Shown here: positions 5,827 through 6,019 of the stretch, one piece after another
Numbering within the stretch: position 1 is the stretch's first letter
How the letters are laid out: the number at the start of each line of letters is the position of its first letter
Source of the DNA: Caryophanales bacterium UBA6985
Lineage (GTDB): Bacteria; Bacillota_I; Bacilli_A; RF39; UBA660
Length of the DNA: 6,019 nucleotides
Direction of reading: 5' to 3'
NCBI GenBank assembly: GCA_002450035.1
Contig: DJYF01000032.1
Coordinates: 1-6,019 of the forward strand
Notes under the pieces: model-generated
What the model was told of the DNA's origin: nothing
The model's database searches: none
What the model saw: the letters and a program-made list of their open reading frames with translations, nothing else
Position numbers and translations under genes: made by a program

Positions 5827-5841
5827 ATTTAAGATTATTTT
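5813..5841 (+). terminator. Weak AT-rich hairpin at the end of the small acidic ORF
   Basis: TCTTAAAT (5813-5820) pairs with ATTTAAGA (5827-5834) around a 6-nt AAATAA loop that contains the stop codon, followed by TTATTTT. The 8-bp stem has only two G-C pairs, so its stability is low and it may not terminate well. Confidence 0.35.
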
Positions 5842-5856
5842 GAAACTATTTTGAAA
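5836..5856. repeat. Two direct copies of TATTTTGAAA, 11 bp apart
   Basis: TATTTTGAAA occurs at 5836-5845 and 5847-5856, separated by a single C, giving a period of 11 bp, close to one helical turn. Such phasing is compatible with tandem protein-binding sites, but with two copies in very AT-rich DNA chance is a real alternative. Confidence 0.4.
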
Positions 5857-6019
5857 ATATATTAGACATAATATTTATAATTATTAAGACAGTTAATAAT
5901 GTAAAAATGCCATATATTCAAAAAATTTCAATCTTATATATATTAGCTCTTTATTTCAGCAAATAGAATTAATATATATTAAATAATTATTTTAGATAAT
6001 TTAATAAAAAAATCAAATA
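5857..6019. other. Very AT-rich tail with no recognisable gene
   Basis: About 160 bp, nearly all A and T, up to the right edge. The longest ATG frame of note on the plus strand is 19 codons (5907-5966) with no SD, and I do not consider it a gene. No convincing promoter pair, strong hairpin or RNA motif is seen. It probably is the upstream or downstream region of a gene beyond the window. Confidence 0.5.

Noticed and set aside
5862..5890. Imperfect inverted repeat around TAGACATAATATTTATAATTAT
   Set aside because: Almost wholly A/T with interruptions; neither a stable hairpin nor a recognisable attachment or operator site.
5907..5966. 19-codon plus-strand ORF with a hydrophobic stretch
   Set aside because: No SD, very short, in AT-rich sequence where such frames arise by chance.
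1..6019. CRISPR arrays, tRNA/rRNA genes, insertion sequences, toxin-antitoxin or phage-defence modules
   Set aside because: No regularly spaced repeats, cloverleaf-like sequences, transposase frames or terminal inverted repeats were seen. The ASCH gene alone is not evidence of a defence system.

Overview
The window is very AT-rich and uses the standard genetic code: Trp is read from TGG and every complete gene ends in TAA. Shine-Dalgarno sites are of the AGGAGG type. Low GC, a Gram-positive style type IV prepilin and tandem CmpB-type membrane proteins together suggest a low-GC Bacillota genome, plausibly an uncultured gut-associated Bacilli lineage. That taxonomic reading is inference from composition and gene content; there is no rRNA or other marker here.

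Layout from left to right. (1) At the left edge, on the minus strand, lies the 5' part of an ASCH-domain (PUA-like RNA-binding fold) gene. It is cut by the window boundary and has a strong SD. (2) Divergent from it, on the plus strand, is a 268-residue protein that looks like a xylose-isomerase-like / endonuclease IV-like TIM barrel. It has an extended -10 promoter immediately upstream and an 11-bp stem terminator that serves both converging transcripts. (3) On the minus strand, reading leftwards towards that terminator, is a two-gene unit of tandem paralogous membrane proteins of the CmpB family (putative 'ABC-transporter type IV'), only 2 nt apart. (4) Also on the minus strand is a second two-gene unit: a 682-residue polytopic membrane protein resembling GT-C / GT39-like glycosyltransferases, followed 17 nt later by a type IV prepilin-like protein with a Cys-rich C-terminal extension. 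It ends in a clear intrinsic terminator. (5) At the right, on the plus strand, is a small acidic 66-codon ORF of unknown function, then about 190 bp of extremely AT-rich sequence in which I see no gene.

The most coherent functional story is unit (4). A secreted pilin-like protein with a Thr/Pro-rich linker and eight cysteines is co-transcribed with a probable membrane glycosyltransferase, which suggests, but does not show, that the two act together at the cell surface. The CmpB pair and the TIM-barrel protein have no functional link to it that I can see. I do not see a CRISPR array, mobile element, RNA gene or defence system. Nothing in the window is clearly a new biological system; the pilin/membrane-enzyme pair and the tiny acidic ORF with its odd start region are the parts most worth a second look.
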